A stretch of DNA of 64,000 nucleotides from Chryseobacterium daecheongense (GCF_003729955.1 NZ_RJTX01000004.1:744001-808000), one strand, 5' to 3'; numbered from the stretch's first letter, positions 27,076-35,572 are shown. The notes: a model not told the origin generated them from the sequence alone. A program made the numbers and translations.

Positions 27076-28233
27076 CTAAAAACTGTTAATGATTCTATGC
27101 AGACCTTCTTTTAGGATCTCGTGAGAGGTTGAAAAACATATTCTCACGTGTCCTTCCGCTCCTTTTCCGAACCATCTTTCCGAGCCCGGAACAATGGCTA
27201 CTTTTCCTTCTTGCAATACATGCTGTGCAAAAGCATCACTGGATAGCCCGTTTTGTATTTTCGGGAAAATCACAAATGTGGCTTCAGGGTGATTAGGAGC
27301 TAAAATCCCTGAGTTATTAAGCATCGCATAAGCAAGATCGCGGTTGTGCTGTAAATGAGTTAAAAAGTCTTTAAACCATGGTTTTGCTTTCTCGATCGCT
27401 ACACTTGCAGCAATTTGTGATAATGTAGAAACCCCTTCTATTGTGGAATTGAAATTCGATTTTTCAGTAAAATCATCCAAAAGCTCCTGGTCATTGCATA
27501 AAACAGCCCCTATTCTCAGTCCTGCAATTCCAAAAGATTTGGAAAATCCGAATACTGTAAAGCTTTTTCTTTTGGCTTCTTCGGAAACAGATGAATAAGT
27601 GTTGAATTCAATATTGTCATAAACGATATCACTCCATATCTCATCACTCATTACCCATAGATCATGTGCAGCAGCAATCTCAGAGATTTTCTTCAAAACT
27701 TCTTTGGAATAGACTCTCCCTACCGGGTTGTGGGGATTGCAGATGCTGATAAGTTTGGTTTTGGGAGAAATTAAAGAAACCAACATTTCAAAATCAATAT
27801 CTCCTGTTTTAGAGTCTACGGGGCAAAGTCTGATAGTTCCACCCACTGCATCAACTGTTTTTTTGAAGAGGAAATCCACAGGATCAAAAATAATAGCTTC
27901 ATCTCCCGGTTGCAAAACGTATTTGGCAATTAAGAACATCCCTTGAGCAGCGCTGTTTACAGCCAATACATTATCGGGAGTAAAACTACCTTTCTTTTCC
28001 ACATTAAAATGCTTCGCAACACTTTTTTTGAACTCCGGAATACCTGAAAACGGACCGTAACTTAAATATCCGTCTTTGATATACTCTATAATTCCCTTTT
28101 CTATTTCTTCGGACATTCTGAAATCCGGGTCTGCAGCTGTAAGAGGAATGATTCCGTCTTCCAGGGTAGCCCATCTTCCGTTGTATGCTTTTCTTTTAAG
28201 GGCTTCGAAATTAATATCAGTATTTGTAAACAT
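27076..28233 (-). CDS. MalY/PatB-family aminotransferase or C-S lyase
   Basis: A 385-residue PLP enzyme of aminotransferase class I/II. The N-terminus has ALKRKAYNGRWATLEDGIIPLTAADPDF, then ISICNPHNPVGRVYSKEVL, WVMSDEIWSDIVYDN and the PLP lysine in TVFGFSKSFGIAGLRIGAVL, and VRICFSTSHEIL near the end. The 'W......i.l..AD.DF' start is shared by MalY/PatB-type cystathionine beta-lyases, so C-S lyase activity is likely but not certain; a plain aminotransferase is possible. It lies 1 nt downstream of the FAD monooxygenase, as last gene of the operon. Confidence 0.82.
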   Translation of the reverse strand: MFTNTDINFEALKRKAYNGRWATLEDGIIPLTAADPDFRMSEEIEKGIIEYIKDGYLSYGPFSGIPEFKKSVAKHFNVEKKGSFTPDNVLAVNSAAQGMFLIAKYVLQPGDEAIIFDPVDFLFKKTVDAVGGTIRLCPVDSKTGDIDFEMLVSLISPKTKLISICNPHNPVGRVYSKEVLKKISEIAAAHDLWVMSDEIWSDIVYDNIEFNTYSSVSEEAKRKSFTVFGFSKSFGIAGLRIGAVLCNDQELLDDFTEKSNFNSTIEGVSTLSQIAASVAIEKAKPWFKDFLTHLQHNRDLAYAMLNNSGILAPNHPEATFVIFPKIQNGLSSDAFAQHVLQEGKVAIVPGSERWFGKGAEGHVRICFSTSHEILKEGLHRIINSF

Positions 28234-28234
28234 T

Positions 28235-29323
28235 TTATTTATAAGAAATTGGTAAAGTATTTTTAGGTTGCTGATCCAATGGCAGCAGGAATTGATCTAG
28301 TAAAGTTCTTCCATTTTTAATATGGGTTTCAATTTCGGGTTTTCTTTCGTTTTCATATTTGATGAATGCATCCTGTATATTTTCTTCTTCCATTAAAAGA
28401 TTAGTCAGGATATATGAATCTTTCAATGCGGAAGTAACACCCTGGCTGGTAAAAGGAATCAAAGGATGTGCAGAGTCACCAATGAAAACAACATTATTAT
28501 AATGGAAAGGATTCAGTTTTTCAAGCTCATATACTCTCCAGATATGAGCATTTTCATAGCTTGACCCTTCTATAATGGAAGAAACCAATGGATTCCAGTT
28601 TCCAAAATGATCCATCATGAATTGTCTGATGCAGTCCGGTGTATAATCTTCATTGATGAAGAAACGGGTAATGTCAAACTGGCAATACCATAATATTTTA
28701 GTGGAAGAAAGCTTTAAAACACCGAAAGTCAGGCCGCCATTTTCATGATGAAATTTTAAAAAATTACTTTCGATCTGGCTTGCTAATTCTTCGTTTTCAA
28801 TAATGTTAACGACTTCATTTTCCAAAACGGCTTTCATGATCTCATCTTCGAAGATATTTCTCCTGATCCTGCTTCGGGAACCGTCTGAGGCTACAATAAC
28901 ATCTGCATCTAAAACAGAACGGTCATCAAACTGTATTTCTGCTTTTCCTTCTGGTGAAAATCCCTGAAGATTTAGCGTTTTTTCATAGGTGATCTTATCT
29001 GAAGGAATATTTTTACTTAGAATCTCAATCAAAGAGCTTCTTGAAACCACAAAAACATCTTCCAGATCTTTTTCGGAAAGAATTTCTCCAATATGATTAT
29101 AATGAATATACTTTTTAAGAAAGCTGCCTCTTTCATAAAGTTCATTGATATCAATAATGTTGGAAAGATATTCAATTCCTTCTTTAGGAAGAATAAAGCC
29201 ATGTCCTTTCAGATCATCTTTCTTTCTTCTTTCATAGAGGTGATAGTCTATATTGTTCTTTTCCAGATAATTCGCCATGCTGAGTCCGGAAACTCCTGCA
29301 CCGATTATTGCAACTGTATTCAT
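28235..29323 (-). CDS. FAD-dependent monooxygenase
   Basis: A 362-residue flavoprotein monooxygenase of the p-hydroxybenzoate hydroxylase class. It has the N-terminal dinucleotide fold GAGVSGLSMANYLEKNN (GxGxxG), the YERR end of the fold, a DG motif in DVIVASDGSRSRIRR, and the C-terminal FAD-ribityl motif GDSAHPLIPFTSQGVTSALK. These features are shared with kynurenine 3-monooxygenase and TetX-type enzymes. The substrate is unknown. It is between the DsbA-like gene (23-nt gap) and the C-S lyase gene (1-nt gap), so it belongs to a three-gene operon. Tetracycline resistance cannot be assigned from sequence alone. Confidence 0.87.
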   Translation of the reverse strand: MNTVAIIGAGVSGLSMANYLEKNNIDYHLYERRKKDDLKGHGFILPKEGIEYLSNIIDINELYERGSFLKKYIHYNHIGEILSEKDLEDVFVVSRSSLIEILSKNIPSDKITYEKTLNLQGFSPEGKAEIQFDDRSVLDADVIVASDGSRSRIRRNIFEDEIMKAVLENEVVNIIENEELASQIESNFLKFHHENGGLTFGVLKLSSTKILWYCQFDITRFFINEDYTPDCIRQFMMDHFGNWNPLVSSIIEGSSYENAHIWRVYELEKLNPFHYNNVVFIGDSAHPLIPFTSQGVTSALKDSYILTNLLMEEENIQDAFIKYENERKPEIETHIKNGRTLLDQFLLPLDQQPKNTLPISYK

Positions 29324-29346
29324 TTTTAGTGTTTAGAGATTCTTAT

Positions 29347-30273
29347 TTATTTATGGTTATTCAGGATCCAGAGATCTCCGTTTTTTACTTTTTTACGAGT
29401 TATTTTATGATCGGTGGTAAGGTTTTGTAAAGCTTCCAGAGCTTTTTCGAAAGAAATATTAGACAGCACTGCAAATTCCTGTGTAGTAAGCGTCGGATAA
29501 ATGGAAAACAGCTTTTCCCATTCTGTAGAGTAGATGTTTTTCTTTGCCTCAGGATTGATTTTTTTGACTCTGTGCTCAAAGTCAGCGTAAGGTTTTGAAC
29601 CATACAAAACATCCAACATTTCGTCATCTTTTACGAAGATCAGCGTAGGAAATCCTCTTACTCCTATTTGTCTTCCTAAGTCAAGATCTTTTTTGAATTC
29701 CAGTTGAGCGCTAGATTCATAATCCTGTTTCCATTGCTCTACATCCAGCTTTGCCAATGAAGCTGCTTTTTCAAGGTGTTCTATTTTCGTGATGTTCAGT
29801 TTATCAAGGAAAACCATTTCACGTATAATTCTCAGGAATGTAACTGCTTTGTTTTTGTCCTGCATTTGCGCGGCTTTAACGGCAATAGAAGGTGGATAAG
29901 ATGAGTTAAGCGGGTCTTCCAACCATACACCGCCATCTATAGGCATTTTGTAGTATGGGCTTACCTCTTCCCAGTGTATTGCAACATCACTTGGCTTACT
30001 GATTCCTCCTGAATTATAAATATCCCAAGAAGGAAGTAATCCTCCCATCCTGTAATCGACATCTACATAATCGCCATATTCAAGTTTCAGTTTTCTCAGT
30101 TGAGGTTCTATTCCCCAACAAGAAGAGCAGATTGGGTCTGTATAATATATAATGTGGATTTTATCAGCACTTAGATCTTTTAATTGTTCAGAAGACGTTT
30201 CCTGAGCTGGAGTTTCAAGAACTTCGCACACGCCTTTTTCGTAATCGCAATTTAAAAGAGGATTCTTGTTCAT
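29347..30273 (-). CDS. DsbA-family protein, FrnE/YjbH (SpxH)-like
   Basis: A 308-residue thioredoxin-fold protein from the ATG at 30273 (MNKNPLLNCDYEKGVCEV); a longer frame to 30366 is not supported by a fold. The CxxC active site is in YYTDPICSSCWGIEPQLRKL, the 'DP.CswCWg.epvl.kl' signature of FrnE/YjbH. The conserved GVRGFPTLIFVKDD holds the cis-proline. The C-terminal 60 residues (LTTQEFAVLSNISFEKALEA) look like a small helical or winged-helix module. Family members assist thiol oxidation or, as SpxH, adapt Spx to ClpXP. No signal peptide is visible, so it is probably cytoplasmic. It is the first gene of the monooxygenase operon. Confidence 0.82.
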   Translation of the reverse strand: MNKNPLLNCDYEKGVCEVLETPAQETSSEQLKDLSADKIHIIYYTDPICSSCWGIEPQLRKLKLEYGDYVDVDYRMGGLLPSWDIYNSGGISKPSDVAIHWEEVSPYYKMPIDGGVWLEDPLNSSYPPSIAVKAAQMQDKNKAVTFLRIIREMVFLDKLNITKIEHLEKAASLAKLDVEQWKQDYESSAQLEFKKDLDLGRQIGVRGFPTLIFVKDDEMLDVLYGSKPYADFEHRVKKINPEAKKNIYSTEWEKLFSIYPTLTTQEFAVLSNISFEKALEALQNLTTDHKITRKKVKNGDLWILNNHK

Positions 30274-30423
30274 TTTATTAGAATTATTGGGGTTGATTAA
30301 ATTAATAAATAAAGATAAGATTGTAAATAACGTAATATCCAAAGTATGATGATTTTGATTTAACATAATATTTTGAGAATATTAAAAACGCTGAATGTCA
30401 GAACGACATAAGAATACAACTAC

Positions 30424-31041
30424 TTATTCAGGAGCTTTGAAAATGTTATCATCCGAGTGGAAACCTGCCACACCTCCACTTACTGCAAATTTCATAGCAG
30501 AAGCAGCTGTCATCCCAACCACAGGTTTGATATTTTTTTCTTCAGTAATAATCACCCATCCGGAAATAGCATAAGAATGAGGCAGATAAACTGCTACATA
30601 ATTATGTTTTTCTACATCGGCCATTTCTTTTTGAGTTAAAAATCCGATCCTCCAGATTTCAGGGTTTTCATTGGTTTTTACCCAAACAGGATCATTAAAT
30701 TTCTTCTTGTCACCCACAAATGAAGACATTACATCTTTGGTGGGAGTATAGATGTGCTTTACCCCTGGAGTTCTTTCCAGAAGACTGTCCATCGTGTCAA
30801 AAAAGAAGCGGCCCACAACAAATTTATTTCCCAAATATCCTAAAAGAGCAGTCATTAAGATAATGGAAACAAAAACGAGTCCCGGAATTTCTTTGGCAAC
30901 CGAAGGAATGATATTATCAATAGAAGTAACGACGTACCAAATGACAAAAATCGTAAGACCAATAGGGCCAATAATAACCAATCCCTGAAAGAAATTTTTC
31001 AGGAAAAAATTGGCAATATTTTCAAAGGTCAGTTTTTTCAA
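30424..31041 (-). CDS. DUF502 family membrane protein
   Basis: A 205-residue protein with two N-terminal membrane segments (LVIIGPIGLTIFVIWYVVTS and LVFVSIILMTALLGYLGNKF). A soluble domain follows with LLERTPGVKHIYTPTKDVMSSF and the later VAVYLPHSYAISGWVIITEE and MTAASAMKFAVSGG, the conserved core of DUF502. The function is not established. It starts 5 nt after the stop of miaE and is co-transcribed with it; the pairing does not explain its role. Confidence 0.88.
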   Translation of the reverse strand: MKKLTFENIANFFLKNFFQGLVIIGPIGLTIFVIWYVVTSIDNIIPSVAKEIPGLVFVSIILMTALLGYLGNKFVVGRFFFDTMDSLLERTPGVKHIYTPTKDVMSSFVGDKKKFNDPVWVKTNENPEIWRIGFLTQKEMADVEKHNYVAVYLPHSYAISGWVIITEEKNIKPVVGMTAASAMKFAVSGGVAGFHSDDNIFKAPE

Positions 31042-31046
31042 GTGGT

Positions 31047-31625
31047 TTATCCGTGTATTGTTTGTTTATTTCCATAAGACTGGATAATCTTGGCTTCATA
31101 TTCCAGCCATTCTTCCCAGCGTTTGTTTACTTTTTCAGGATCTCCAAGCTGCCTTGCAAATCCAATGAAAGTAGTATAATGATTGGCTTCAGAGATCATA
31201 AGCTCACGATAAAAAGCTTTCAGTTCTTCATCCTTTATATTTTCGGTAAGAACCTTAAATCTTTCGCAGCTTCTGGCTTCAATCATAGCAGCAAAAAGCA
31301 TTTTATCTACAATTAAATCTTCTCTGCTTCCCTGAACTATAAATCGGGCAAGCTCATTCACATAATCATCTTTCCTTGCTCTTCCAAATGTATAGCCTCT
31401 CTTTTTTATAATTTCATGTACCTGATTGAAATGGTCCAGCTCCTCCTGCGCAATGGCAAGAAGTTCGGTGACAATTTCAGCGTATTCAGGAAGCATGGTA
31501 ATAAGGCCAATGGCATTAGTAGCTGCTTTCTGTTCACACCAGGCATGATCCGTCAAAATTTCTTCAATGTTTCCTTCTGCAATATTTGCCCACCTTGGAT
31601 CGGTAGGAAGTTTCAACTTAAACAT
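31047..31625 (-). CDS. miaE: tRNA 2-methylthio-N6-isopentenyladenosine hydroxylase
   Basis: MiaE adds a hydroxyl group to the ms2i6A37 modification of tRNA using a ferritin-like diiron centre. The 192-residue protein has the paired iron-binding motifs EELDHFNQVHE and EARSCERF, and SEANHYTTF (ExxH), the expected set of Glu/His ligands. LPTDPRWANIAEGNIEEILTDHAWCEQKAA is typical of the family N-terminus. The substrate is made by MiaA and MiaB; miaB is in this window (50414-51856), miaA is not. It is co-transcribed with DUF502. Confidence 0.93.
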   Translation of the reverse strand: MFKLKLPTDPRWANIAEGNIEEILTDHAWCEQKAATNAIGLITMLPEYAEIVTELLAIAQEELDHFNQVHEIIKKRGYTFGRARKDDYVNELARFIVQGSREDLIVDKMLFAAMIEARSCERFKVLTENIKDEELKAFYRELMISEANHYTTFIGFARQLGDPEKVNKRWEEWLEYEAKIIQSYGNKQTIHG

Positions 31626-31779
31626 GTTACAAATTTTCTGTAAATTTAAAATAAATTGTCATAAGTAAGAAGCATTATTGAGATTTGTGATTGGCAACGC
31701 TTTTTAAGAATTAATTAAAATCTAGCAAAGAGCTGGTATTTTTTTTGATATTACTATTTTAAGTTAAAAAATTAAACAT

Positions 31780-32025
31780 ATGGAAACAATTGCACTTTTA
31801 AAAAATAAGGGTAATAAACTAATAGTTTATTTATTGACAGTTTTCTTCTCCGCTATGGCATTTGCTCAAGAAAAAGTGGGGGAAGCGCAAACCAGTGAAA
31901 ATTCAACATCTACAAAAACAACAACGACAACAGAATGGTATGCCGATCCCGTTTATCTTATCGCAGGTGCGGCTATTCTTATTATCATTGTCGCTTTTTT
32001 AACGAGAGCCAGGAATAAAGAATAA
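31780..32025 (+). CDS. Small secreted or membrane protein with signal peptide
   Basis: An 81-residue protein. The N-terminal signal (LIVYLLTVFFSAMAFAQEK) probably ends at AFAQ. A Thr/Ser-rich stretch (TSENSTSTKTTTTTEW) leads to a C-terminal membrane segment (YLIAGAAILIIIVAFLTR) and ARNKE. This makes a small periplasmic-linker protein anchored at the C-terminus. The same plan is common in Chryseobacterium, but no function is known. It is a single gene with its own terminator (32025-32055). Confidence 0.7.
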   Translation: METIALLKNKGNKLIVYLLTVFFSAMAFAQEKVGEAQTSENSTSTKTTTTTEWYADPVYLIAGAAILIIIVAFLTRARNKE

Positions 32026-32055
32026 AAAAGACTGCTTTAAGAAGCAGTCTTTTTT
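32025..32055. terminator. Bidirectional terminator
   Basis: Stem AAAAAAGACTGCTT / AAGCAGTCTTTTTT with a 4-nt loop, between convergent genes; it covers the last codons of the acyltransferase gene. Confidence 0.88.
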
Positions 32056-33125
32056 CGTAAGAATTCTAAAATTTTCCATCCTGAATGATCTATTTTCTTA
32101 AGGCCTTCAGCAATGAAGAATGCTAAAATTACATTGACGATATAGATGAAGATCATTAATATCCACCAAAGCATTTTCCCCTGAAGAGGAACAACTATGA
32201 AGTAAACCAATGAAGAGCTGATTCCCTGTGCAAAATAGAAAAAGATGGCATTTTTTCCGATGTGTGTAATGAAGCTTTCTTTAGAGATCTTTAATCTGTT
32301 GTATAAAACAAATAAGGTCACCAGAGAAAAGAGTGTCCATATTATATAAGGAATCTTTGGTGGGAATTTATTTCTATTGATTTTATAAAAAATATCATTT
32401 CCATAATACCAGAACATCCAGATCAATGTTGCAGCAACTAGCCCATAGAGGATAGGGATCATTTTTGTCGGGATTTTCTTACCCCGCATTTTGTTAGCAA
32501 TTAAAAAGACTCCCAAATAAAAAGCAACATAACCAACCTGCCCCGTTGGATAATACCAGGGAAATACATTGAATATTAAAGTCAGCAGAATACAAACAGC
32601 TATAAACCAATTAATGTGCTTTGGAAAAAATCTTAAAATCAAGACCCCGAAAACCGTCAGGATAAAATATACTTTTAAATACCAGAAGCTGCCCATCACT
32701 ACAGGGAAAGTATCTGCATTGGTATATTGATGGAGATACCAATTGCCAAGATTTTGCCATTGAGGTTCTGTGGAAATGCTTGTGGTGGAATACTTGGATC
32801 CAAAGGTTGAGTAGAAATTCTGTAGCCACTCTAATGAGAAAAAATTCAATCCAAATACCTTAAAAAAGTAATCTGCAAAAAATAGAAAAGTTACAAAGAT
32901 CATATAAGTGATCTGTAATTTTAATAACCGGTAAAATGTTTTTTCGATATTAGCTCCTGATGTGATTCCACTCAATGCATAAAATAAAGCCACATCAAAA
33001 ACCAAAGAAAAAACTCTTACTTCTGCCGGAATATAAAATTGCCCCGACCAGAAAGCCGTATGGATGAATATAATGGATAAGGTTGCTAATCCCTTAGCAA
33101 AGTCTATGTAGAGATCTCTGTTCAT
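32037..33125 (-). CDS. Acyltransferase family 3 membrane protein
   Basis: A 362-residue protein with about ten membrane spans. The start MNRDLYIDFAKGLATLSIIF and following HTAFWSG carry the 'R....d..kG......v...H' motif of acyltransferase family 3 (OafA/NodX type), where the Arg and His are the catalytic site of the inner membrane domain. Such enzymes transfer O-acetyl or other acyl groups to sugars in O-antigen, capsule or peptidoglycan. There is no polysaccharide cluster next to it. It is single, and its end overlaps the terminator of the small secreted protein. Confidence 0.85.
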   Translation of the reverse strand: MNRDLYIDFAKGLATLSIIFIHTAFWSGQFYIPAEVRVFSLVFDVALFYALSGITSGANIEKTFYRLLKLQITYMIFVTFLFFADYFFKVFGLNFFSLEWLQNFYSTFGSKYSTTSISTEPQWQNLGNWYLHQYTNADTFPVVMGSFWYLKVYFILTVFGVLILRFFPKHINWFIAVCILLTLIFNVFPWYYPTGQVGYVAFYLGVFLIANKMRGKKIPTKMIPILYGLVAATLIWMFWYYGNDIFYKINRNKFPPKIPYIIWTLFSLVTLFVLYNRLKISKESFITHIGKNAIFFYFAQGISSSLVYFIVVPLQGKMLWWILMIFIYIVNVILAFFIAEGLKKIDHSGWKILEFLRKKTAS

Positions 33126-33173
33126 TAGTAAGTATGATGATCAAAAGTAAATAAAGTTTACGAATAATAGAAT

Positions 33174-33209
33174 AAAAAAGAGGCAAGACAAATGCTTACC
33201 TCTTTTTGA
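33174..33209 (-). terminator. Terminator of the metalloprotease lipoprotein gene
   Basis: Stem AAAAAGAGGCAAG / CTTACCTCTTTTT with one G-T mismatch, followed by T-rich sequence on the minus strand, directly after the stop at 33231. Confidence 0.75.
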
Positions 33210-33230
33210 AAATATGTTAATAATGAATGT

Positions 33231-34115
33231 TTATAAATTTTTAAACTCTTCTGCAGAGATTTCTCCGGTTTGAATTTTTCTTAATTCATCCATATATTGG
33301 CTCATATAAGCATCAATCTCTGGATTTCTTGTGTTTTTACCCATTTTATAAGTTCCGTTCAGAACTCCTTGGTAGTAATAGAAGAAATTATAATCAAAAT
33401 CAGAAGCGGAAAGGCTGTATTGCCCTAAAAGGAAGCCTAAACGAACGGCGGACCTTCTTTGAGCCGGAGTTCCGTGATGTCCAGGGTCCGTTGTATAATA
33501 ATCTCCGATACTTTGTGCAAACTCATATGCAGCTGCAATTTCGGAGAAATTGGTTTTGTTGTATCCGGCAGGTCTTCTCAGATAATAGCCGGCAAAACCA
33601 TCTGCTTCAAGTTCATTAGGTCTTGCAGTAGATTCACTTACAGACGGGAGGTTGAAAATGTATTGCAACTGATGACCATATTCGTGAGCTAAGATCATTG
33701 CATTCACGATATCTCCACCTTTGGATTTTGCATCATAATAGATAGCGTACCCGTAATAAATTTTCCCTGTGGAGTAAGAAATGGCATTGTAAGTAGACCC
33801 CGGATTGTTAGGATCATCAACAAAACGTAATGTAGGATTGCTTCTTCCCCAAAGACTGGCGATTTTTGTCATTTGCCCGGTCATGAAATTGGTGTCTGTT
33901 GTAGTTTTCAATGACGTCTTTAAAACAGAGGATGAGGTCCAGTATTGATCTACATAAGCGCAGATTTTTTCAAGATCTCCTGGTTGTTCAATTTTGGCGG
34001 TTTCCGTTTGTGATTCTGGTAAGACAGTGTCTTCCATTTGGTCGTCGTTACATGCTGTAAGTGAGAATACAGCCATAGCCCCTGCTAATAAGCAGAATTT
34101 AAAGTTGTTTTTCAT
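33231..34115 (-). CDS. Zinc metallopeptidase lipoprotein
   Basis: A 294-residue lipoprotein; the signal ends FSLTACNDDQ. The zinc site is the HExxH in AHEYGHQLQYIF (about residue 135-145), and NELEADGFAGYYLRR has the downstream Glu expected as the third ligand (ELEAD). The later HHGTPAQRRSAVRLGFLLGQ matches the 'hg.p.qR..a...G' block of neutral zinc metallopeptidases (YpfJ/DUF2342-like). It is on the outer side of the envelope. The substrate is unknown. It is a single gene with a terminator behind it. Confidence 0.82.
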   Translation of the reverse strand: MKNNFKFCLLAGAMAVFSLTACNDDQMEDTVLPESQTETAKIEQPGDLEKICAYVDQYWTSSSVLKTSLKTTTDTNFMTGQMTKIASLWGRSNPTLRFVDDPNNPGSTYNAISYSTGKIYYGYAIYYDAKSKGGDIVNAMILAHEYGHQLQYIFNLPSVSESTARPNELEADGFAGYYLRRPAGYNKTNFSEIAAAYEFAQSIGDYYTTDPGHHGTPAQRRSAVRLGFLLGQYSLSASDFDYNFFYYYQGVLNGTYKMGKNTRNPEIDAYMSQYMDELRKIQTGEISAEEFKNL

Positions 34116-34233
34116 ATAATATTGGTTTGGTGAAAACGAAGTTATAAAATTATCTGCTATGTATGAGTACTTTAGGGTGAAAAATTATTCAAAACATAGT
34201 GAATTTTTTATTTATGAAAAAAGATGGGGTTGA

Positions 34234-34267
34234 TTGTTAGTTAATTAGAAAATTATTATTATATTTG
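34234..34267 (+). promoter_or_regulatory. Full promoter of rplU-rpmA
   Basis: TTG at 34234-34236, a 23-nt spacer and TATATTTG at 34260-34267 fit the Bacteroidota consensus TTG-N17-23-TAnnTTTG. The box ends 30 nt before the rplU ATG. Confidence 0.75.
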
Positions 34268-34297
34268 CACCTCGAAATAACTAAAAATTTATAAACA

Positions 34298-34885
34298 ATG
34301 TTTGCAATTGTAGAAATAGCAGGGCTTCAATACAAAGTTGAGCAAGACCAGAAGTTGTTTGTAAACCGTTTAAAAGGAGAGAAAGGAGATTCAGTTTCTT
34401 TTGATAAAGTTCTTCTTACTGTAAACGGTACAATCACTGTAGGCGCCCCGGCTGTAAACGGTATCACTGTTAATGCTGAAATCTTAGATCACGTAAAAGC
34501 TGATAAAGTAATCGTTTTCAAAAAGAAAAGAAGAAAAGGTTACAAAGTGAAAAATGGTCACAGACAATCTTTAACTCAGATTCAAATCACTGGTATTACA
34601 GGTTTTGAAGGAGCTCCAAAGAAAGCTGCTAAAAAAGAAACAGCAAAAGCAGAAGCTAAAACAGAAGTTCTTTCAGACAGCGCAACAGTTAACTTCGGTG
34701 AAGATCACGAATTGAACTATCACCTGAAGAAACACGGATTGTCTCAGTCTAAAGAAAACAGAGAAACTTTAATTACTTTAGGTAAAGCAGTTAAAGTTGA
34801 ATTAGAAAAGACTGTTCTTACTCACGAAGAAGTGGATGCTGCTATCGTAAAGAACATCGATACTTTTAAAGCTCTTAATAAATAA
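34298..34885 (+). CDS. rplU: 50S ribosomal protein L21 with C-terminal extension
   Basis: L21 of the large ribosomal subunit. The first 100 residues are normal L21 (MFAIVEIAGLQYKVEQDQKL, then KKKRRKGYKVKNGHRQSLTQIQI). After a lysine/alanine-rich linker (KKAAKKETAKAEAKTE) an extra 80-residue domain follows (NYHLKKHGLSQSKENRETLI...TFKALNK). The total of 195 residues is nearly twice the E. coli length (103). The extension occurs in some Flavobacteriia and its role is not known. It is followed after 16 nt by rpmA, the standard L21-L27 pair. Confidence 0.97.
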   Translation: MFAIVEIAGLQYKVEQDQKLFVNRLKGEKGDSVSFDKVLLTVNGTITVGAPAVNGITVNAEILDHVKADKVIVFKKKRRKGYKVKNGHRQSLTQIQITGITGFEGAPKKAAKKETAKAEAKTEVLSDSATVNFGEDHELNYHLKKHGLSQSKENRETLITLGKAVKVELEKTVLTHEEVDAAIVKNIDTFKALNK

Positions 34886-34901
34886 ATAATCCAATAATAA
34901 A

Positions 34902-35159
34902 ATGGCACACAAGAAAGGAGTTGGTAGTTCCAAAAACGGTAGAGAATCTCACTCTAAAAGATTAGGTGTGAAGATTTTCGGAGGACAAGAAGCTATTGCT
35001 GGAAATATTATTGTTAGACAAAGAGGTACTCAACACCACCCAGGTTTAAACGTTGGGATCGGTAAAGACCACACTTTGTTTGCGTTAGTAGACGGTAAAG
35101 TAGTTTTCAGAAAAAAAGCAAACAACAGATCTTTCGTATCTGTAGAACCAAACGCATAA
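34902..35159 (+). CDS. rpmA: 50S ribosomal protein L27
   Basis: L27, 85 residues, sits near the peptidyl-transferase centre. It has the normal start [20 protein letters not shown] (no N-terminal propeptide) and [40 protein letters not shown] and VFRKK. The gene is in an operon with rplU and closed by a strong hairpin. The length and sequence are normal. Confidence 0.98.
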   Translation: MAHKKGVGSSKNGRESHSKRLGVKIFGGQEAIAGNIIVRQRGTQHHPGLNVGIGKDHTLFALVDGKVVFRKKANNRSFVSVEPNA

Positions 35160-35178
35160 TCAGCGTTTCATAAAAATT

Positions 35179-35213
35179 AAAAAGCTTCAACATTTGTTGA
35201 AGCTTTTTTTATT
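35179..35213 (+). terminator. Terminator of rplU-rpmA
   Basis: Stem AAAAGCTTCAAC / GTTGAAGCTTTT followed by a run of T, 20 nt after the rpmA stop. Confidence 0.88.
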
Positions 35214-35254
35214 GAAAAAAATCACAAATATTCATTACGAAGTGAAATATTTTT

Positions 35255-35262
35255 TATATTTG
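35255..35262 (+). promoter_or_regulatory. -7 promoter box of GG-leader peptide 2
   Basis: TATATTTG, 67 nt upstream of the peptide ATG. No -33 TTG was found at the expected spacing. Confidence 0.5.
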
Positions 35263-35329
35263 TTTTACATCAAATAAATTGCGGAAGCCCAAAAGCATAT
35301 AGAGTAGGCGCAAATTAAAACAAAGTATT

Positions 35330-35491
35330 ATGAAAAATCTAAAAAAACTAAACAAAAAAGAATTGAAGTCAATCGGTGGAGCGGGTTCTTGTCCTCCATT
35401 AGCAAGCTGGTGTGCAGACTGGTGTACCTGGACCGAATGGCAGAAACAACATTGCCTAAATGCAGTTATAGATACTCCGTGTAACTGCTAA
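35330..35491 (+). CDS. GG-leader Cys-rich bacteriocin-like peptide 2
   Basis: A 53-residue peptide with leader MKNLKKLNKKELKSIGGAG, a double-glycine leader nearly identical to that of the peptide at 10680-10838. The core has six cysteines (positions 21, 28, 32, 42, 51, 53) and four tryptophans. Cys 28 and Cys 32 align with those of the first peptide. It sits behind the rpmA terminator with its own promoter box and a hairpin 56 nt after its stop (35548-35567), so it is a separate unit. No exporter, maturation enzyme or immunity gene is beside it. Whether it is a bacteriocin is unproven; it could be a secreted signalling peptide. Confidence 0.8.
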   Translation: MKNLKKLNKKELKSIGGAGSCPPLASWCADWCTWTEWQKQHCLNAVIDTPCNC

Positions 35492-35547
35492 TCATAACTT
35501 AACTATTCATTGAAAAAACAAACAGTAGAAATTTGTTTTTAGATTGG

Positions 35548-35572
35548 GCCTCAACGCATGTTGAGGCTTGAT
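35548..35572 (+). terminator. Possible terminator after GG-leader peptide 2
   Basis: Perfect 8-bp stem GCCTCAAC / GTTGAGGC with a GCAT loop. The following T run is short (TTGATTGTT), so the call is moderate. Confidence 0.55.

Noticed and set aside
28235..29323. Tetracycline-inactivating TetX call for the FAD monooxygenase
   Set aside because: Only the general FAD motifs are shared; nothing specific for tetracycline could be seen and the gene lies in an apparent metabolic operon.
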